From: DAISJD01 sp036821645
Lineage (GTDB): Bacteria; Pseudomonadota; Alphaproteobacteria; ATCC43930; CGMCC-115725
Direction of reading: 5' to 3'
Assembly: GCA_036821645.1 (NCBI GenBank)
Contig: DAISJD010000079.1
Location: 1 to 14,900, forward strand
DNA length: 14,900 nucleotides
In this document: positions 14,650 through 14,900 of the stretch, in pieces
Layout: each line of letters begins with the position of its first letter
How positions within the stretch are numbered: position 1 is the stretch's first letter
Made by a program: the position numbers and the translations under genes
Notes under the pieces: model-generated
Told to the model about the DNA's origin: nothing
Databases searched by the model: none
Seen by the model: only the letters and a program-made list of their open reading frames with translations

Positions 14650-14693
14650 GCCTGTCGCCTCACAGATCAGCCGACATTTAGAGCCTTGATAAA

Positions 14694-14730
14694 GGGTCGC
14701 GGATCATTATCCTGCGACCCATTGCTTTTT
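14694..14730 (+). terminator. Rho-independent terminator after the hydrolase gene
   Basis: GGGTCGC (14694-14700) pairs with GCGACCC (14714-14720). GGAT (14701-14704) pairs with ATCC (14709-14712), with one bulged T and a CATT loop. The T-run CTTTTT follows at 14724-14729. It closes the hydrolase transcript 45 bases after the stop and sits only 14 bases before the photolyase start. Confidence 0.75.
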
Positions 14731-14743
14731 GGTGCCCGCTTCC

Positions 14744-14900
14744 ATGACCAGCCTTTTATGGTTTTCCCGCGATTTACGCCTTGCCGACAATCCGGCACTC
14801 GCCGCCGCCTGCGCGCGCGGGGGGTCGGTGGTGGCCGTGTACATCTTGGACGATGACGAGGCGGGGGCTGGCGGGGGACCCCCCCAAGCGGGCAACGCCG
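14744..14900 (+). CDS. Deoxyribodipyrimidine photolyase / cryptochrome family (5' part only)
   Basis: The first 52 codons of a DNA photolyase, which uses blue light through FAD to split pyrimidine dimers. The opening LLWFSRDLRLADNPALAAAC matches the N-terminal antenna-binding domain, where relatives read WFRRDLRLxDNPAL, and VVAVYILDD follows as the second beta strand. The FAD-binding catalytic domain lies beyond the window, so photolyase and cryptochrome cannot be told apart. The ATG at 14744 is the only sensible start. Only a weak GGTG lies 12 bases before it. Long G and C runs return here, as in the left part of the window and unlike the preceding 5 kb. Confidence 0.85.
   Translation, partial: MTSLLWFSRDLRLADNPALAAACARGGSVVAVYILDDDEAGAGGGPPQAGNA

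Noticed and set aside
14731..14743. TGCCCGCTTCCA as a possible second attachment site copying the tRNA-Gly 3' end
   Set aside because: It shares only about ten bases with the tRNA end (CGCCCGCTCCA) and has an inserted T. This is too short and imperfect, and there is no integrase in the block.

Overview
The window looks like chromosomal DNA from a GC-rich alphaproteobacterium, perhaps Rhodospirillales or a relative (inference; no marker here fixes the genus). The basis is the GC-rich third codon positions, the Kup, CnoX and GcvA-like protein sequences, and the tight minus-strand cluster cnoX / LON-domain protein / Trm112-like protein / DUF971 protein, an arrangement typical of alphaproteobacteria. 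I found no CRISPR array, transposase, integrase or rRNA.

Region 1 (1-6917, plus strand). An AT-rich leader precedes a soluble chemoreceptor with two nearly identical PAS domains. Next comes a full-length Kup potassium transporter whose stop codon overlaps the likely start of a GcvA-like LysR regulator. A two-gene unit follows: a class V PLP-dependent enzyme and, 17 bp later, an SDR-fold protein that lacks the usual YxxxK catalytic pair.

Region 2 (6965-9206, minus strand). This is a compact protein-quality-control-like cluster, read from right to left: CnoX (thioredoxin plus TPR), a stand-alone LON substrate-binding protein, a Trm112-like protein and a DUF971 protein. Two of the three junctions are ATGA overlaps. 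It converges on region 1.

Region 3 (9412-9617). tRNA-Gly(GCC) with an encoded CCA, its own probable promoter and a clear intrinsic terminator.

Region 4 (9668-14730). This is an accessory-looking block. A LysR regulator diverges from an aldo/keto reductase plus Bcr/CflA-type efflux pump unit, and an HxlR regulator diverges from an alpha/beta hydrolase. Long G or C runs, frequent in the flanks, are rarer here. The block starts just after the tRNA gene and shows wear: the hydrolase is frameshifted, a nucleotide-binding N-terminus appears stranded in front of the reductase, and a 41-codon secreted-looking stub follows the pump. The gene types fit handling of reactive carbonyl or quinone-type compounds under two sensors (inference). 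Well-formed regulatory sequence lies in both divergent gaps, including a duplicated 21-bp TATC-N5-GATA element beside hxlR.

Region 5 (14744-14900). The first 52 codons of a DNA photolyase, which runs off the window.

I found no convincing novel defence or mobile system. The points most worth following up are the recent PAS duplication, the catalytically incomplete SDR paired with the PLP enzyme, the CnoX/LON/Trm112/DUF971 cluster, the HxlR operator pair and the decaying tRNA-adjacent block.
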